A DNA stretch of 31,811 bases, from positions 1 to 31,811 of the forward strand of contig JACPMS010000042.1 in the NCBI GenBank assembly GCA_016185875.1, in the 5' to 3' direction. Origin of the DNA: Candidatus Woesearchaeota archaeon. Its GTDB lineage: Archaea > Nanobdellota > Nanobdellia > Woesearchaeales > GW2011-AR4. The translations under genes were made by a program, and so were the position numbers. The notes below the pieces were generated by a model, which saw only the letters and a program-made list of their open reading frames with translations, ran no database searches and had not been told where the DNA came from. Shown one piece after another: positions 30,975-31,811 of the stretch (within the stretch, counting starts at the first letter, position 1; the number at the start of each line of letters is the position of its first letter).

Positions 30975-31015
30975 GTATGAAGAGAAGAACATAACCACTT
31001 TAAAACTTTTACCTT

Positions 31016-31138
31016 TTAATCACTGCAATCCCACATAAATCCGCAATTTAAGCACACTAGCTTGCAATGCCTTTCTATCATCTCAAATCCGCAGACTTCA
31101 CATATAATTTTTTCAGATTTTTCCTTCACATTTGACAC
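31016..31138 (-). CDS. Small zinc-ribbon protein
   Basis: A protein of about 40 residues with four cysteines in two pairs, CEVCGFEM and CLNCGFMW, separated by IERHCKLV: a zinc ribbon of the tiny type found in many archaea. A GTG start is assumed (31138, or 31129 nine bases later). It overlaps the 3' end of the upstream gene by 26 bp, so translation is probably coupled. It ends just before the tRNA-Ser promoter. Confidence 0.65.
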   Translation of the reverse strand: MSNVKEKSEKIICEVCGFEMIERHCKLVCLNCGFMWDCSD

Positions 31139-31469
31139 CAAAGGAGCCATAGCTTAGGCTTAAATTGAACTTCTTGCACAAGAGGTTCATGACTATTAAA
31201 TTTTTCTCAGACGAGTCCCTGACAATGCACTGCCTGAATCCCTTGTTGTCCCATATTGATGCGCCGTCAACCTTGTCGCAGAATGTGATAAACTCATTGG
31301 GCTTCTCGACGTTAAAAGTCTCTGTTGCATTCCTTAACTCTTTTTCTATCTTTTTAACGTCATCCGGCACTGTTATAAATGCCCAAAACACGCTTGTAAG
31401 CACAACTCCAATGACTAAAGCACCTACAAAAATGCCCCATGCTTCCAATTCAGAGTATGTTTTTGCCAT
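31113..31469 (-). CDS. Membrane-anchored protein of unknown function
   Basis: A 118-residue protein with one N-terminal membrane segment (about residues 12-32) and a domain of about 85 residues. The domain carries four cysteines, including two in FCDKVDGASIW and FRQCIVRD and one in LLCKKF, probably paired outside the cell. No family recognised. ATG 31469 is about 30 bp after a TATA-like CCTTTTTAAAC, giving a leaderless mRNA. Confidence 0.6.
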   Translation of the reverse strand: MAKTYSELEAWGIFVGALVIGVVLTSVFWAFITVPDDVKKIEKELRNATETFNVEKPNEFITFCDKVDGASIWDNKGFRQCIVRDSSEKNLIVMNLLCKKFNLSLSYGSFGVKCEGKI

Positions 31470-31628
31470 CACAGAGTAGGAATGAAAATGAGTTTAAAAA
31501 GGTTTATTCCATTTAGTGGTTTGGAATGCCAATATTTTAATAAAAAACTGGGATAAATTTTATTTAGAAATAAATGCTCCCGCCGTGCTATACACGTTTT
31601 TGTTAAAAATTAGAGCTTATTTTTCCCG

Positions 31629-31811
31629 TTATTTCAATATTTTCTTTAGCTTTTTCTTAAATCCAGCTATATAAATTGGTTTTTGAAAATATTCAACAGG
31701 CTTTAATTTTTTTACAGTTTTTACACCCTCTTGGCCTAAATGTACAAGGGTTAAGAAAGCTACTTTCTGGTTCTTTAGCTTTGGATTAGCCCTAATATTT
31801 TCCAATACTTC
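31629..31811 (-). CDS. CheY-like receiver domain protein, C-terminal part (cut by window)
   Basis: Only the last 60 codons are in the window. The pattern RANPKLKNQKVAFLTLVHLG, then a helix, then VEYFQKPIYIAGFKKKLKKIL matches the second half of a response-regulator receiver domain. It includes the strand ending FLTL with the conserved Thr position and the KP dipeptide (QKP) after strand 5. The phospho-acceptor aspartate lies outside the window. A partner histidine kinase is not visible. Confidence 0.65.
   Translation of the reverse strand, partial: EVLENIRANPKLKNQKVAFLTLVHLGQEGVKTVKKLKPVEYFQKPIYIAGFKKKLKKILK

Noticed and set aside
30672..30998. Coding extension of the lipoprotein frame to an ATG at 30998
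   Set aside because: The extra 109 codons lie exactly over the folded tRNA-Ser gene and have no protein-like composition; the signal peptide begins near 30671.
31475..31628. Additional gene or RNA between the membrane protein and the receiver gene
   Set aside because: Only a TATA-like box for the gene at 31113-31469 is visible; no coding frame or stable fold was found.

Overview
The window is archaeal. It carries a membrane-anchored LonB protease, archaeal-type Elp3, D-aminoacyl-tRNA deacylase of the DTD2 family, ribosomal protein L11, Spt5, SecE/Sec61-gamma, FtsZ, a group II chaperonin, an archaeal-type glutamyl-tRNA synthetase, an HMf-type histone and intron-bearing tRNA genes. Promoters are AT-rich TATA boxes about 25-30 bp from very short or leaderless starts, with GGTG-type ribosome binding sites on internal genes. 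The AT-rich DNA, compact layout, many short orphan genes and unusual tRNA introns suggest a DPANN archaeon (Woesearchaeota/Pacearchaeota-like); that placement is inference.

Layout. 1-7.5 kb (minus strand): lonB (cut by the window edge), elp3 with a large low-complexity insertion, a VTT-like membrane protein, a Ca2+-type P-type ATPase, a small Cys-rich protein and an AbrB-like protein. 7.6-9.6 kb: an operator-like repeat region driving two overlapping small genes, then dtdA and a membrane-anchored orphan. 9.6-13.8 kb (minus): L11, Spt5, SecE, FtsZ, FKBP peptidyl-prolyl isomerase and CMP kinase, the familiar archaeal translation/transcription/secretion/division neighbourhood. 13.9-17 kb: an XRE-type regulator, an orphan, and a thermosome subunit that lacks the GDGTT nucleotide motif. 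17-21.1 kb: a run of orphan genes, including predicted 20-23-residue peptides. 21.1-26 kb: a histone-fold protein, a tRNA remnant, a type II tRNA, GluRS, histone, tRNA-Ala, two metallophosphoesterases, a HIT hydrolase and tRNA-Met. 26-28 kb: a redoxin and a small metal/envelope-stress-like cassette, interrupted by a palindromic element resembling a non-autonomous IS200/IS605-type insertion. 28-31.8 kb (minus): an orphan, a glycosyltransferase, a Cys-rich lipoprotein, tRNA-Ser(CGA), two small genes and the end of a CheY-like receiver.

The most unusual content is the tRNA genes. Three of the four carry an intron inside the T-loop, two also carry a D-loop intron at nearly the same position, and tRNA-Ala(GGC) has three introns, none at the canonical 37/38 site. 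tRNA-Ser(CGA) is stretched to 273 nt, and its T-loop intron contains a degenerate second copy of the same tRNA. I folded these by hand: acceptor, D, anticodon and T stems all close once the introns are removed, and most junctions fit the archaeal bulge-helix-bulge (BHB) splicing motif. The pattern implies a broad-specificity splicing endonuclease and repeated intron spread.
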